From assembly GCF_040676775.1 (NCBI RefSeq), contig NZ_JBFAPP010000008.1, positions 1-64,000 of the forward strand: a DNA stretch of 64,000 nt, given 5' to 3'. The notes under the pieces were generated by a model. The model was not told the origin of the DNA and ran no database searches. It saw nothing but the letters and a program-made list of their open reading frames with translations. Below, piece by piece: positions 34,537 to 42,849 of the stretch; position 1 is the stretch's first letter, and every line of letters starts with the position of its first letter. Source of the stretch: Micromonospora_G sp040676775. GTDB taxonomy: Bacteria; Actinomycetota; Actinomycetes; Mycobacteriales; Micromonosporaceae. A program made the translations under genes and the position numbers.

Positions 34537-35358
34537 TCAACGCTCGTCGCGTCCGACCCGCGCCCGGGTGTCGCCGCTGACCGTCCTCAGCAGTCCACGG
34601 GGGGCGTGCCGCAACCCGAAGACCGCCGCCTTGTATTTCCAGTCCGGAACGCTGACCAACTTGCCTTTTCCCAGGTCACGCAGGGCATCGGCCACCACGT
34701 TGTCAGCCGAGAGCCACAGCCAATCAGGCATTTTGGACACGTTGATGCCGGCCCGCTGATGGAATTCGGTACGGGTGAAGCCCGGGCAGAGCGCCATCAC
34801 CCGTACGCCGTAACGGCGGGTGGACTGGCCCACGGACTCGCTGAAATTGGTCACCCAGGCCTTGCTGGCGGAGTAGGTGGAGCCCGGCATTACGGCTCCG
34901 AAGCCGGCAACCGAAGAGACATTTATCACTGCCCCATCGCGCCGTACGGTCATGGTGGCCAGGGCCGCAAGGGTTAAGCGCATGACCGCGTGGACATTGA
35001 GCCGTAACAAACGTGCCTCGTCCTCGACGGTCGAACGGAGGAACGAACGGGCCAGACTGATGCCGGCACTGTTCACGAGAAGTTCAATCGGTTCGGCCGA
35101 CTCCGCGAGTCGCCGTTCCACCGCGAGGCACCCATCGTCGGTGGTGAGATCGGCCGGAAGCGTGTCCACCCGAACCTGATGCCGCTCGGCCAACTCCGCC
35201 GCCAGCCCGGCCAGCCGCTCGCCGTCGCGGGAGACCAGCACCAGGTGCCGCCCGTCGGCGGCGAGCCGCCGGGCGAAGGCCGCGCCGATACCCGCGGTCG
35301 CACCGGTCACCAGGGCGCGAGCCGAACCGGTACGGGGCGGAACGGGCACTGCTGGCAC
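34537..35358 (-). CDS. SDR family NAD(P)-dependent oxidoreductase
   Basis: The 273-residue classical short-chain dehydrogenase has cofactor motif LVTGATAGIGAAFARRLA near residue 16, NSAG in place of the usual NNAG near 92, catalytic Ser in NVSSVAGFG near 145 and YSASK (Tyr and Lys) near 163. CPGFTRTEFH follows. Substrate cannot be predicted. GTG at 35358 has AAGGA seven bases upstream. The longer frame adds 22 mostly basic residues and is rejected. It is closely preceded by a membrane-protein gene (10 bp), so the two may be co-transcribed. Confidence 0.9.
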   Translation of the reverse strand: MPAVPVPPRTGSARALVTGATAGIGAAFARRLAADGRHLVLVSRDGERLAGLAAELAERHQVRVDTLPADLTTDDGCLAVERRLAESAEPIELLVNSAGISLARSFLRSTVEDEARLLRLNVHAVMRLTLAALATMTVRRDGAVINVSSVAGFGAVMPGSTYSASKAWVTNFSESVGQSTRRYGVRVMALCPGFTRTEFHQRAGINVSKMPDWLWLSADNVVADALRDLGKGKLVSVPDWKYKAAVFGLRHAPRGLLRTVSGDTRARVGRDER

Positions 35359-35368
35359 GGGCAGGTCC

Positions 35369-36040
35369 TTACCAGTTCGGCGGCGGTGGCACCGGCGGCT
35401 GCACCTGGACAGGCGTCCGCCCACGGAAGAAGGCGTTCGCCGCGGGCAGCACCAGCAGCGTTGCTACTACAAAGTAACCGAGTGCCTGGGCCACCGAAAG
35501 CCCGGCCGTCAGCGGAACCCACCAGGACGGGTACGCGTCGCCGAGCGCCCGGATCAGCTCGGTTGTCATCTGGTCGTCCCGTGTGCTGGTCAGCGGCACC
35601 GTGCGCTGCACGACCACGGTCGCCAGCGTGCCGCAGCCGCAGAGCAGACCGAGCCCGCAGACCACCCAGGTGGTGATCCGGACCCGGTTGGCGCCGCGCA
35701 GGTTGCCCACCGCCAGGACGACCAGCAGCACCGCCGCCCCGACGGCGACCGCCGTACTGACCCCCGCGCCGACCCGGAGCAGCGCCACGAAGCCGTCCAC
35801 CTCCGACCGGTCGACACCGGCCTGCCCGGCGGCGGCCCGGAACCGGTCGACCGTGCCGCCCGAGGTGGCCAGCCCGAGGATCGCGTGGACCAGCCCACCG
35901 GCCGCCATGACGCCCAGCACCGCGGCGGCGAGCACGACCACCCCCGGACGCCGGTTCGGCGCCACGGTGGGCGCTGGGGCGGGCCAACCGGCCACCGGCG
36001 GGACCGGGCCACCGGGCCACACGTGCGCTGGGTCCGACAC
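35369..36040 (-). CDS. Four-helix membrane protein, paralogue 1 of 3
   Basis: The 223-residue protein has a Pro-rich N-terminus (VSDPAHVWPGGPVPPVAGWP), four hydrophobic segments (about residues 32-55, 90-112, 120-140 and 180-205), and a Pro-rich tail ending PPVPPPPNW. The loop GNLRGANRVRITTWV matches NNRGKNPARIVTWV and GRNAARILT in two nearby genes, so these are one family. Function unknown. GTG 36040 is used; its ribosome-binding site GGGGGGA lies inside a 16-bp perfect hairpin in the leader. Confidence 0.7.
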   Translation of the reverse strand: MSDPAHVWPGGPVPPVAGWPAPAPTVAPNRRPGVVVLAAAVLGVMAAGGLVHAILGLATSGGTVDRFRAAAGQAGVDRSEVDGFVALLRVGAGVSTAVAVGAAVLLVVLAVGNLRGANRVRITTWVVCGLGLLCGCGTLATVVVQRTVPLTSTRDDQMTTELIRALGDAYPSWWVPLTAGLSVAQALGYFVVATLLVLPAANAFFRGRTPVQVQPPVPPPPNW

Positions 36041-36044
36041 GACA

Positions 36045-36089
36045 GATCCCCCCGAGTAGGCGTCGGAATGCAACCTACTCGGGGGGATC
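36045..36089 (-). promoter_or_regulatory. Leader hairpin sequestering the ribosome-binding site
   Basis: GATCCCCCCGAGTAGG at 36045-36060 is the exact complement of 36074-36089, with a 13-base loop. On the minus-strand transcript the 3' arm contains the GGGGGGA ribosome-binding site of the gene starting at 36040. Translation would be blocked while the hairpin is folded. Confidence 0.65.
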
Positions 36090-36159
36090 ACGCGGAAGCC
36101 CTATCCCGGTCCGACCAATTCGACGAGTCGTCGAATCGGTCGGTGCGCTGACGGTCCGG

Positions 36160-36921
36160 TCAGCTGGTCGAGGGTCCGGACGGTGGCGGGGCCGACGGCG
36201 GCGGTCCCCATTGGTCGTCCGAGTCGCCGTCGCGGGGAGCAGCCGGCGGCGTGGTCGGGCTCGGCCCGGACGGCTGCGACGGGTCGGTCCCCGGCGTCGA
36301 CTGCGGGTAACCGGGGTACGCCGAGCCCGGCACGGGCGGCTGCCAGACCGGCTGCGCCTTGCGGAAGAACTCGTTCGACGGCGGCAGGGCCAGCAGGATC
36401 AGCGCCGCCAGGACGGCGAGCACCGCGACCACGCTCAGCAGGTTGCTGAGCGGTTCGTACCAGCCGGGCAGCCGGTCGTTCAACATCCGCTGGATCTCGG
36501 CCTCGTCCGGCACGTTCGCGTCGCCGCTGGACGACGGGGTCAGCGCGCTGCCCGCCGCCGTCAGTGCCAGACCCGCGACCGAGCAGCAGAAGAAGAGACC
36601 GCCGAGCACCCAGGTCACGATCCGGGCGGGGTTCTTGCCGCGGTTGTTCAACAGCGCGAGGACAACCAGGCCGATCGCGACGACCAGCCCCACCACCGCG
36701 GTGACGACGATGGTCGCGGTGCCCACGGCACCCGCGCCGTCGAGGTCGGTGCCGGCGTACGCCTCTTCGTAGACGTCGCTGATGGTGCCGATGAGCGGAA
36801 GCGTGATGATCGCCCCGATCAACTGAACCGCGGCGACCAGGTAGAGCAGATATCCGGCGTAGGTGACGGTGCTCGGACGCGGCCTCGCCGCGGTACCCGC
36901 CGGGTAGTTCGGATCAGACAC
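36160..36921 (-). CDS. Four-helix membrane protein, paralogue 2 of 3
   Basis: The 253-residue protein begins VSDPNYPAGTAARP and shares the loop NNRGKNPARIVTWVLGGLFF with the gene at 35369-36040. It has four membrane segments, an extracellular acidic loop (DANVPDEAEIQRMLND) and a long Pro/Ser/Gly tail. GTG 36921 has GGGAAGGAG six bases upstream. Same order and orientation as paralogue 1, 119 bp apart. Function unknown. Confidence 0.7.
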   Translation of the reverse strand: MSDPNYPAGTAARPRPSTVTYAGYLLYLVAAVQLIGAIITLPLIGTISDVYEEAYAGTDLDGAGAVGTATIVVTAVVGLVVAIGLVVLALLNNRGKNPARIVTWVLGGLFFCCSVAGLALTAAGSALTPSSSGDANVPDEAEIQRMLNDRLPGWYEPLSNLLSVVAVLAVLAALILLALPPSNEFFRKAQPVWQPPVPGSAYPGYPQSTPGTDPSQPSGPSPTTPPAAPRDGDSDDQWGPPPSAPPPSGPSTS

Positions 36922-37055
36922 GGCGCTCCTTCCCCTCAGATCGAGGATCACCGTATCGGTACCCCGCCAGCCCTACCGGTCAAACCGGCGTGTCGGGCGA
37001 CGCCACGCCGTCAGAACATCACCGACCGTCGATGCGAGTCGCCCTCGCGCCGGGC
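36922..37055. other. Short intergenic region
   Basis: 134 bp between the polyamine-operon 3' end and paralogue 2. No clear terminator hairpin or gene was found. Confidence 0.3.
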
Positions 37056-38735
37056 TCAGTAGCTGCGCCACTCCGCGCGGGCGTACTCCAGCACGCGGGG
37101 GTGGAGCAGGGTGGACGGCGGCAGGTCCTGCCGGCGGCGGTCCGGAGGGAAGTTCGCGGCCAGCCGGAGCGTGTCCGCGTCGAGGAAACGCAACGGCGGT
37201 ACGTCCGACGGCAACCCCAGCGCCGGCCCGGACGGTCCCGGTGCCGCCAGCACGAAACCCCAGTCACCGAAGGACGGGACGTCCACGTGGTACGGCGTGG
37301 TGGCGAAGCCGGCAGCGCGGATCGAGGCCTCGATGCACCAGTACGACTTGGCCGCGAAGTAGGGCGAACCCGACTGGACCACCATCCGGCCACCGTCGGC
37401 CAGCACCGCGCGTACGAGCGCGTAGAACTCCACCGAGTAGAGCTTGGCCGTGGCCGTCTCGTCCGGGTCGGGCAGGTCCACCACTATCGCGTCGAACCGT
37501 TGCGCCTGCGTACGCATCCACTGGAAGGCGTCCGCGTTGACCACCCGTACGCGCGGGTCGGTGAACGCGTCGTGGTTGAGCGTACGGAGCTGCGGCTCGG
37601 TCCGGGCCAGCCGGATCACCGCAGGATCGAGTTCTACCACCGTCACCGATTCCACGTCGGGATAGCGCAGCAGCTCCCGTACGGCGAGCCCGTCGCCACC
37701 GCCGAGGACCAGCACCGACCCTCGGGTCCCGCGCAGCACCGGATGCACCAGCGCCTCGTGGTAGCGGTACTCGTCGACGGAGCTGAACTGGAGGTCCCCG
37801 TTGAGGAACAGCCGCAGGTCGGTCACGCCCTGGGAGACGAGCGGGACCGACCGGGTCAGCACGATCTCCTGGTACGGGCTGCGTTCGGCGTACACCACCG
37901 GGTCCCGGAAGAGCTGCTGCCGGGCGGTCACCTCGAAGTCGTACGCCGTCACGTAGGCGTACCCGAGGATCAGCCCGACCGCCACGGACCCGGCGGCCAG
38001 ACCGACCTTGGCCCGCCGGCCCAGCTCGCGCCGGAAGACGGTGTAGACCAGCGCGAGCCCGGCCAGCGCGTTCACCACGCCGACCACGAGCACCCCGCGA
38101 AGCTGTCCGAAAACCGGCATCAACAGGAACGGGAAGGCGAGCCCGCCGAGCAAGGCACCGACGTAGTCGGCGGCGAACAGGTCGGCGACCGCGCTGCCGG
38201 CCGCCTGCGCACGGATCCGTTGCAGCAGCACCATCAGCAGCGGGATCTCCGCCCCGATCAGCAGACCGAGCAGGAACGCGGTGCCGACCAGGGCCGGGAC
38301 GTACAGGTCGAGCCAGGCGAAGGCGGCGTAGAGCCCGAGCACCGACAGTCCGCCGAACAGCGCGAGGGCGAGTTCCACGGCGGCGAACGCGACCGCGGCC
38401 CGGGACTGCAACGGCTTGGCGGCGAGCGCGCCGACGCCCATCGCGAAGACCATCACCCCGAGCACGATCGACGCCTGGCCGACCGTGTCCCCGATCAGGT
38501 AGCTGCCCAGCGCAACCAGCGCCAGCTCGTAGACCAGCCCGCACGCCGCACAGACGAAAACCGCCGCCAGTACGGCCGCACGCGCTCCCCGCCAACGCGG
38601 CCGCGCGACCGCCCCGGCCGGGCCGGACGCCTCGGTCGCCTCGGTCGGGTCGGAAGCCTCGGACGCCTCGGTCGTCCGGGTCGGGTCGGTCGCCTCGGTC
38701 GTCCGGGTCGGGTTGGACAGCGGCTCGACGGTCAT
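37056..38735 (-). CDS. Membrane-fused spermidine synthase-like aminopropyltransferase
   Basis: The 559-residue protein has a Thr/Glu/Ala repeat-rich N-terminus (TRTTEAT type), six or seven membrane helices to about residue 260, and a C-terminal spermidine-synthase-like Rossmann domain. The Rossmann domain shows LVLGGGDGLAVRELL near residue 345, VTVVELDPAVIRLAR near 365 and FDAIVVDLPDPDE near 415. The aspartates that bind decarboxylated SAM and amine are in place. Membrane-fused forms are found next to DUF350 and DUF4178 genes in bacteria. Its ATG overlaps the upstream stop (ATGA), tying it to that operon. Real substrate unknown; it could modify a membrane component rather than make free spermidine. 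Confidence 0.85.
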   Translation of the reverse strand: MTVEPLSNPTRTTEATDPTRTTEASEASDPTEATEASGPAGAVARPRWRGARAAVLAAVFVCAACGLVYELALVALGSYLIGDTVGQASIVLGVMVFAMGVGALAAKPLQSRAAVAFAAVELALALFGGLSVLGLYAAFAWLDLYVPALVGTAFLLGLLIGAEIPLLMVLLQRIRAQAAGSAVADLFAADYVGALLGGLAFPFLLMPVFGQLRGVLVVGVVNALAGLALVYTVFRRELGRRAKVGLAAGSVAVGLILGYAYVTAYDFEVTARQQLFRDPVVYAERSPYQEIVLTRSVPLVSQGVTDLRLFLNGDLQFSSVDEYRYHEALVHPVLRGTRGSVLVLGGGDGLAVRELLRYPDVESVTVVELDPAVIRLARTEPQLRTLNHDAFTDPRVRVVNADAFQWMRTQAQRFDAIVVDLPDPDETATAKLYSVEFYALVRAVLADGGRMVVQSGSPYFAAKSYWCIEASIRAAGFATTPYHVDVPSFGDWGFVLAAPGPSGPALGLPSDVPPLRFLDADTLRLAANFPPDRRRQDLPPSTLLHPRVLEYARAEWRSY

Positions 38736-39700
38736 CGTTTCGGACCGTTCGCGCCGGCGGTGGCTGCGGTTGGCGACTTTTTCGGCCTCGTGCCGAGGCG
38801 GCGCTGGTGGCGTCGCTCGAACCAGCCGATGGCCACCAGCAGCACACTGATCAGGAGCAGGAAACCGGCACCGAGCACCTCGGTCATGCGGTCACGCCAG
38901 AAGTCGCTGCCCGCGTCCGGCAACGCGGCCGGGGCAGCCTGCGGTGACGCCGACGGATCCGGTCCGGTGGTCTGTACGGGGGCGGCCGGCGCCCCACCGG
39001 ACTCGGCCACCAGCAGCGGCAGGAACACGGCCGCCCGGCAGATCGCCCAGCCCGGATCGGCCAGGAAGTCGTCGTCGGTCAGCCCGAACCGACCCAGGCC
39101 CTCGACGTAGTCGATCCCCGACAGGTCGTCCGAGCTGGTCACCCAGAACGAGGCGTAGTCACTGGCCTCGCTGCTCTCCGAGGTGTAGGTGACATCGGCG
39201 ATGACCTTCATCCAGCGCGGGCACCGAGCGGGGTCGCCATCCACCGGCACGTCGTCGCCGAGGTTGGAGCCGACGCTCACCTTCGGGACGTGACCCTGAA
39301 GCTCCCACCCGTAGCAGACCTGCTGCGCCTGGTGGGCGTTGCTCAGCAGGAGGACGGTGTCGGCACGCTCGGTCGGATCGGGCGCGGGCACGGCCGTACC
39401 GCCGCCGCCGGTCTCGCCGTCCGCGCGGTCGAGCAGGATCATCCCCACGATGGCCAGCACGACGACCAGCACCAGGCCGCCGACCTTGAGCCAGGTGGCG
39501 ATCCGCTTGTCCCGGGTGCCCGCGGGCCGTTTCGCCGACTGGACCCGCTTCGCTGGCGTGGTCCCCTTCGCCGGTGCGGTCCGCTTGGCCGAATCGGCCC
39601 GCTTGGCCGAATCGGCCCGCTTTGCCGGTGCGGGCGCGGCTGGCTCGGCGGGCCCGAGCGGCGGCTTCGCCTGCGGGTCCGGCCCCGAACTGTCCGCCAT
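38732..39700 (-). CDS. Two-helix membrane protein of the polyamine-linked operon
   Basis: The 322-residue protein has a Lys/Ala/Pro-rich cytosolic N-terminus (repeats of AKRADSAKRADS), a membrane helix near residues 71-90, and an extracytoplasmic domain of about 150 residues with three or four cysteines (QVCYGWELQ, ARCPRWM, WAICRA). A second helix lies near 275-295, followed by a basic tail. I do not recognise a named family. The start overlaps the DUF350 stop by one base and the end overlaps the synthase start, so it is a core member of the operon. Possibly a substrate-binding partner of the synthase; inference only. Confidence 0.7.
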   Translation of the reverse strand: MADSSGPDPQAKPPLGPAEPAAPAPAKRADSAKRADSAKRTAPAKGTTPAKRVQSAKRPAGTRDKRIATWLKVGGLVLVVVLAIVGMILLDRADGETGGGGTAVPAPDPTERADTVLLLSNAHQAQQVCYGWELQGHVPKVSVGSNLGDDVPVDGDPARCPRWMKVIADVTYTSESSEASDYASFWVTSSDDLSGIDYVEGLGRFGLTDDDFLADPGWAICRAAVFLPLLVAESGGAPAAPVQTTGPDPSASPQAAPAALPDAGSDFWRDRMTEVLGAGFLLLISVLLVAIGWFERRHQRRLGTRPKKSPTAATAGANGPKR

Positions 39701-40122
39701 CAGCTGATCGCGGCGGCGATCACGGCGCCCGTGGCGAGGTGCACCACCGCCGAGACCCAGACCGCGGGATGGGGTTCCGGGTCGACCAGGATCTCACCCA
39801 GCCGGCCCGGCGTGGCCATGTCCAGCAGGAGGAACGCGCCCGCCATGATGAGCAGCCCGATCAGCCCGTACGCGGCACTGCCGACCAGGCCGGCGACGAA
39901 GTCGTCGTCGCTGGCCACGATCGCGGTGGTCACGATGATGCCGACACCGGCCAGGTTCGAGGCGAGCAGCAACGCGGCGTTGCGGTTGCGGTCCGCCCAG
40001 ATCAGCTCGTGCAGCCGGCCCGGCGTGGCCATGTCGACCAGGGCGTAGCCGACGCCCATCAGCAGCACACCGACCACGCCGAACGCGAGCGTGGCCAGCA
40101 GGTCGTTGACGAGGGTGCTCAA
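39700..40122 (-). CDS. DUF350 family membrane protein
   Basis: The 140-residue protein has four membrane helices arranged as a duplicated two-helix unit. Each half contains the same motif: YALVDMATPGRLHELIWAD and FLLLDMATPGRLGEIL, with GL or GVG helices around it. This is the DUF350 (YjfL-like) pattern. Family members cluster with DUF4178 and spermidine-synthase-like genes in many bacteria, and their role is not known. It lies in the middle of the six-gene operon, 33 bp from the DUF4247 gene. Confidence 0.87.
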   Translation of the reverse strand: MSTLVNDLLATLAFGVVGVLLMGVGYALVDMATPGRLHELIWADRNRNAALLLASNLAGVGIIVTTAIVASDDDFVAGLVGSAAYGLIGLLIMAGAFLLLDMATPGRLGEILVDPEPHPAVWVSAVVHLATGAVIAAAIS

Positions 40123-40155
40123 TGAGGCTCCCGAGGGGTGAGGAGGGGAAACGAA

Positions 40156-40581
40156 CTACTTGCCGGCGCCGGGTCCGCCGCCGCGTACGGTCACGCCCCG
40201 CCCCCAGCCCCACGCGTTGCCGACCGTGGAGTGGTAGCGCGAATGCGCGGTGGAGAGGCGTTCCAGCAGGATCAGCGAGCCGCCGGCCAGCGGCAGGATC
40301 ACCACCGAGTCGTCGTCGTAGCGCAGGTAGACGCCGCTGCCGTCGACGTACTGGTCGGCCGGGCGCCAGGTGTCGGTGACGTCCTTGGCCACCGCACTCG
40401 GCGTCTTGGTCGAGCTGTACGCGAGCGCCTGCGTCCCGATGTCCCGCGACGCCGCCCGGGAGTAGTGGTCCTGCACGTAGCCCCGTGGGGAGAAGCTGCC
40501 GGAGAAGATCGCGAACCCGGCGACCAGCGAACCCACCAGGGCGAACGCGGAACCGATGAAGAACCACCTGCGGTACGTCAT
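40156..40581 (-). CDS. DUF4247 family protein
   Basis: The 141-residue protein begins MTYRRWFFIGSAFALVGSLV, a signal anchor, followed by an extracytoplasmic domain. The domain contains AYSSTKTPSAVAKDVTDTWR, GVYLRYDDDSVVILPL and RYHSTVGNAWGWG, matching the actinobacterial family DUF4247. The ATG at 40581 overlaps the DUF2617 stop (ATGA); the longer frame from 40650 lies within that gene and is rejected. The Gly-rich tail is GRGVTVRGGGPGAGK. Function unknown. Its membership in this operon argues for a role with the synthase. Confidence 0.83.
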   Translation of the reverse strand: MTYRRWFFIGSAFALVGSLVAGFAIFSGSFSPRGYVQDHYSRAASRDIGTQALAYSSTKTPSAVAKDVTDTWRPADQYVDGSGVYLRYDDDSVVILPLAGGSLILLERLSTAHSRYHSTVGNAWGWGRGVTVRGGGPGAGK

Positions 40582-41147
40582 GCCGTACTCACCACCGTCT
40601 CGGTCTCGACGAGTTCGCCACTCTGCGGATACGCGTGCCAGGTGCGCCAACCGATCGTGTTGCCGCCGTCGGGCCGGTCGGCGGTGGGGTCGCCGAGGTG
40701 CAGCCGCAGCGCGGTGATCGCCTCCGGGCCGCCGGGAAAGACCCCGATCAACGCGTACGGGTCGTCGGCGAGTTCGCGCCGCAGCACCGCCGTACGGGCC
40801 GACATCTCGGCCGGGTCCAGCCGCAGCACCCGAGCGGCGAACCGGTAACCGGTGGCCGGGTCGGCCAGTTCCGTCGGCAGCTCGGGTGACCGGCCCGGCA
40901 GGCAGGCCACCGTCTCGACCAGCTCACCCGCCGTCGGCTCCCGACCCTCGTCACCGTCACCGCCCTCGTGCCGCTGGAGCACGACCTGGTGGGAGGCGCC
41001 GAGCAGGCGCAGCCGCAGCCGTACGCCCGGTCGGTCCGGGTGGGCCAGGTCGAGTACGTGCAGCGCGGGCAGTTCCGGCGTACCGAGCGCGAGACTCAGC
41101 TCGGCGGCGGTGGTGTCGGCGTACGGGGTGTCCAGGGTGACGAGCAT
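40578..41147 (-). CDS. DUF2617 family protein
   Basis: The 189-residue soluble protein starts MLVTLDTPYADTTAAELSLA and contains LHVLDLAHPDRPGVRLRLRL, LGASHQVVL and YRFAARVLRLDPAEM, blocks typical of DUF2617. No membrane segment is visible, so it is probably cytosolic. It begins 2 bp after the DUF4178 stop and overlaps DUF4247. Family widely found in actinobacteria beside DUF4178 and DUF350 genes; activity unknown. Confidence 0.85.
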   Translation of the reverse strand: MLVTLDTPYADTTAAELSLALGTPELPALHVLDLAHPDRPGVRLRLRLLGASHQVVLQRHEGGDGDEGREPTAGELVETVACLPGRSPELPTELADPATGYRFAARVLRLDPAEMSARTAVLRRELADDPYALIGVFPGGPEAITALRLHLGDPTADRPDGGNTIGWRTWHAYPQSGELVETETVVSTA

Positions 41148-41149
41148 GT

Positions 41150-41824
41150 TCAGCCGGCCCGCCCCGCCGGTCCACCCTCGGTGCCGGACGTCGACTGTGG
41201 ATAGACCTGCACCTCGGCGCGTTGCAGCAGCTCGCCCCGGGACGCCTCCCAGGTGGTGCTGTCGCCGTACGAGTCGAAGGAGAGCTTCGCGCCGGTCGGG
41301 TCGACGTAGTCGTGGTAGCGGGCCGTGCCGGTGGGGTCGAGCCCGGTGGTGCCGGAGGCGGTGTAGCGGGCCTGCCCGGACTCGTCGCTGGTGTACGCGC
41401 GTCCGTCGAAGTCGAGCCGCGGCGGGCCGGGTGCCGGTACGGCCTCCGTGGCCGGAACCTCGTGCCAGAGCACCATTTCCAGGTCGGGGTCCTCCTCGAC
41501 CGAGAGCCAGAGCTTCGCGCCGTGCGCGTCGTCCAGCAGGTGCTCGGTCCAGCTCCAGCCGCCCTCGGTGAACCGGACCGTGCCGCGTACGCCGTACTGG
41601 GTGTGCCGGATCTCGACGATGTCGCCGGGCCGCAGTCGGCGTGGGTCACCCCGCAGCGCGTCGGCGTCGTCGTCCACCACCCGGAACGGGTCCCGTTCCT
41701 TTGCCGGCCCGGTCTGCCGGGCCTGCCGCCGTTTCGCGCGCAGGGCGAGTACGGCCACCACCACGCCTGCCACCGCGACGAGGCAACCGAGGGTTGCCAC
41801 CAGGTACGCAGTCCCGCCACTCAC
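41150..41824 (-). CDS. DUF4178 domain protein with N-terminal membrane anchor
   Basis: The 224-residue protein has one membrane helix (residues about 4-28, AYLVATLGCLVAVAGVVVAV), a basic stop-transfer and then a DUF4178 domain. The domain shows RRLRPGDIVEIRHTQYGVRG, FTEGGWSWTEHLLDD and KLWLSVEEDPDLEMVLW. It is the first gene of the operon. GTG at 41824 is chosen because GAGAGGAG lies eight bases upstream; GTG at 41833 would overlap the ribosome-binding site. DUF4178 is an uncharacterised beta-rich module. Its strong link to synthase-like genes suggests it handles the modified target. Confidence 0.83.
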   Translation of the reverse strand: MSGGTAYLVATLGCLVAVAGVVVAVLALRAKRRQARQTGPAKERDPFRVVDDDADALRGDPRRLRPGDIVEIRHTQYGVRGTVRFTEGGWSWTEHLLDDAHGAKLWLSVEEDPDLEMVLWHEVPATEAVPAPGPPRLDFDGRAYTSDESGQARYTASGTTGLDPTGTARYHDYVDPTGAKLSFDSYGDSTTWEASRGELLQRAEVQVYPQSTSGTEGGPAGRAG

Positions 41825-41918
41825 CGGGTTCACTCCTCTCGACCTTGTTCGGGCGCCGACGGTAACAACCCCGCGCACCCGTACCCACCCATCGACGAAA
41901 ACCAACCAGCGGGCACCC

Positions 41919-42779
41919 TCAGCCGGTCGGTTCCTTCCCCACATCACCAGCCGCACCCGACACGTCCGGCGCGATCGGGGGCTGCCACGAATATCCGGGC
42001 GGGGTGAACACCGGCACCGGGTACGGGTAGCCGGGCCAGAATGTCGGCGGTTGGTGCCACGGTCGGAAGAACCGGTTCGCCGAGGGTGTCAGCAGCAGCA
42101 CCGCGACGGCCACCACCAGCCCGAACGCCAGCAGCGCCAGCAGCGGGGCGGCCATACCGAGCAGGTCCCAGACCGGATCGGTGTCGAGGTAGAGCCGGTC
42201 GTAGAACTCGGAGTCCTCGAACTGCGAGAAGTCCGGCTCGTCGGGATAGTCCGGGGCCGCACCGGGCTCCGACTCGGGCCACGGCCCGCTCGCCGTCGGC
42301 TCGTCCAGCACCGGGCCACTGAGCAGGAACCCCCCGACCATCATGCCGAATCCGACCGGTAGGCAGCAGGCCAGCAGCAGCATCAGCCCGGCCGGGACGA
42401 TGGTGAGGATCCGGGCGGCGTTGCGTCCCCGCAGCAGCGGCGGTACGCAGATCGCGAGCCAGATCACGAGCACCAGCGCCGGAACCCCGGTGAACAGCAG
42501 GCCCAGGATGTTGCCGAATCGCTCGGTGCTCACCTCGGACGGATCCGGGTCGGTCAGTGCCGCGGCCCGGTCGATCTCGCCCGAGAAGTGCACCGCGGAC
42601 GCGATGCCGAGCACGATCTCGGCCAGCAGCACCCCGATGACGCCCCACACCAGCCAGCCGGCCACGGTCACGGTCGCCGGCCGCGCCGGGGGCGGTGGCG
42701 GGATCGACGCGTACGGCGGGAAGGGCGGCGGACCGGGCGGCGGGAAGCCGGGTGGTGGGTACTGCCACGCGTAGCTCAC
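41919..42779 (-). CDS. Four-helix membrane protein, paralogue 3 of 3
   Basis: The 286-residue protein has a very Pro-rich cytosolic N-terminus (SYAWQYPPPGFPPPGPPPFP), four membrane segments, the family loop LLRGRNAARILTIVPAGL, an acidic loop (DEPDFSQFEDSEFYDRLY) and a Pro-rich tail. It belongs with the genes at 35369-36040 and 36160-36921 by layout and loop motif. It is 94 bp upstream of the DUF4178 gene on the same strand. GTG 42779 is tentative (TTG 42800 also possible; neither has a good ribosome-binding site). Function unknown. Confidence 0.68.
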   Translation of the reverse strand: MSYAWQYPPPGFPPPGPPPFPPYASIPPPPPARPATVTVAGWLVWGVIGVLLAEIVLGIASAVHFSGEIDRAAALTDPDPSEVSTERFGNILGLLFTGVPALVLVIWLAICVPPLLRGRNAARILTIVPAGLMLLLACCLPVGFGMMVGGFLLSGPVLDEPTASGPWPESEPGAAPDYPDEPDFSQFEDSEFYDRLYLDTDPVWDLLGMAAPLLALLAFGLVVAVAVLLLTPSANRFFRPWHQPPTFWPGYPYPVPVFTPPGYSWQPPIAPDVSGAAGDVGKEPTG

Positions 42780-42849
42780 CGGCGTGACGGTAGCGATCAA
42801 GGGCAGCCGGCGACAGTGGGCGAAAAGCCGTCCGCTGACGCCGTACGGA

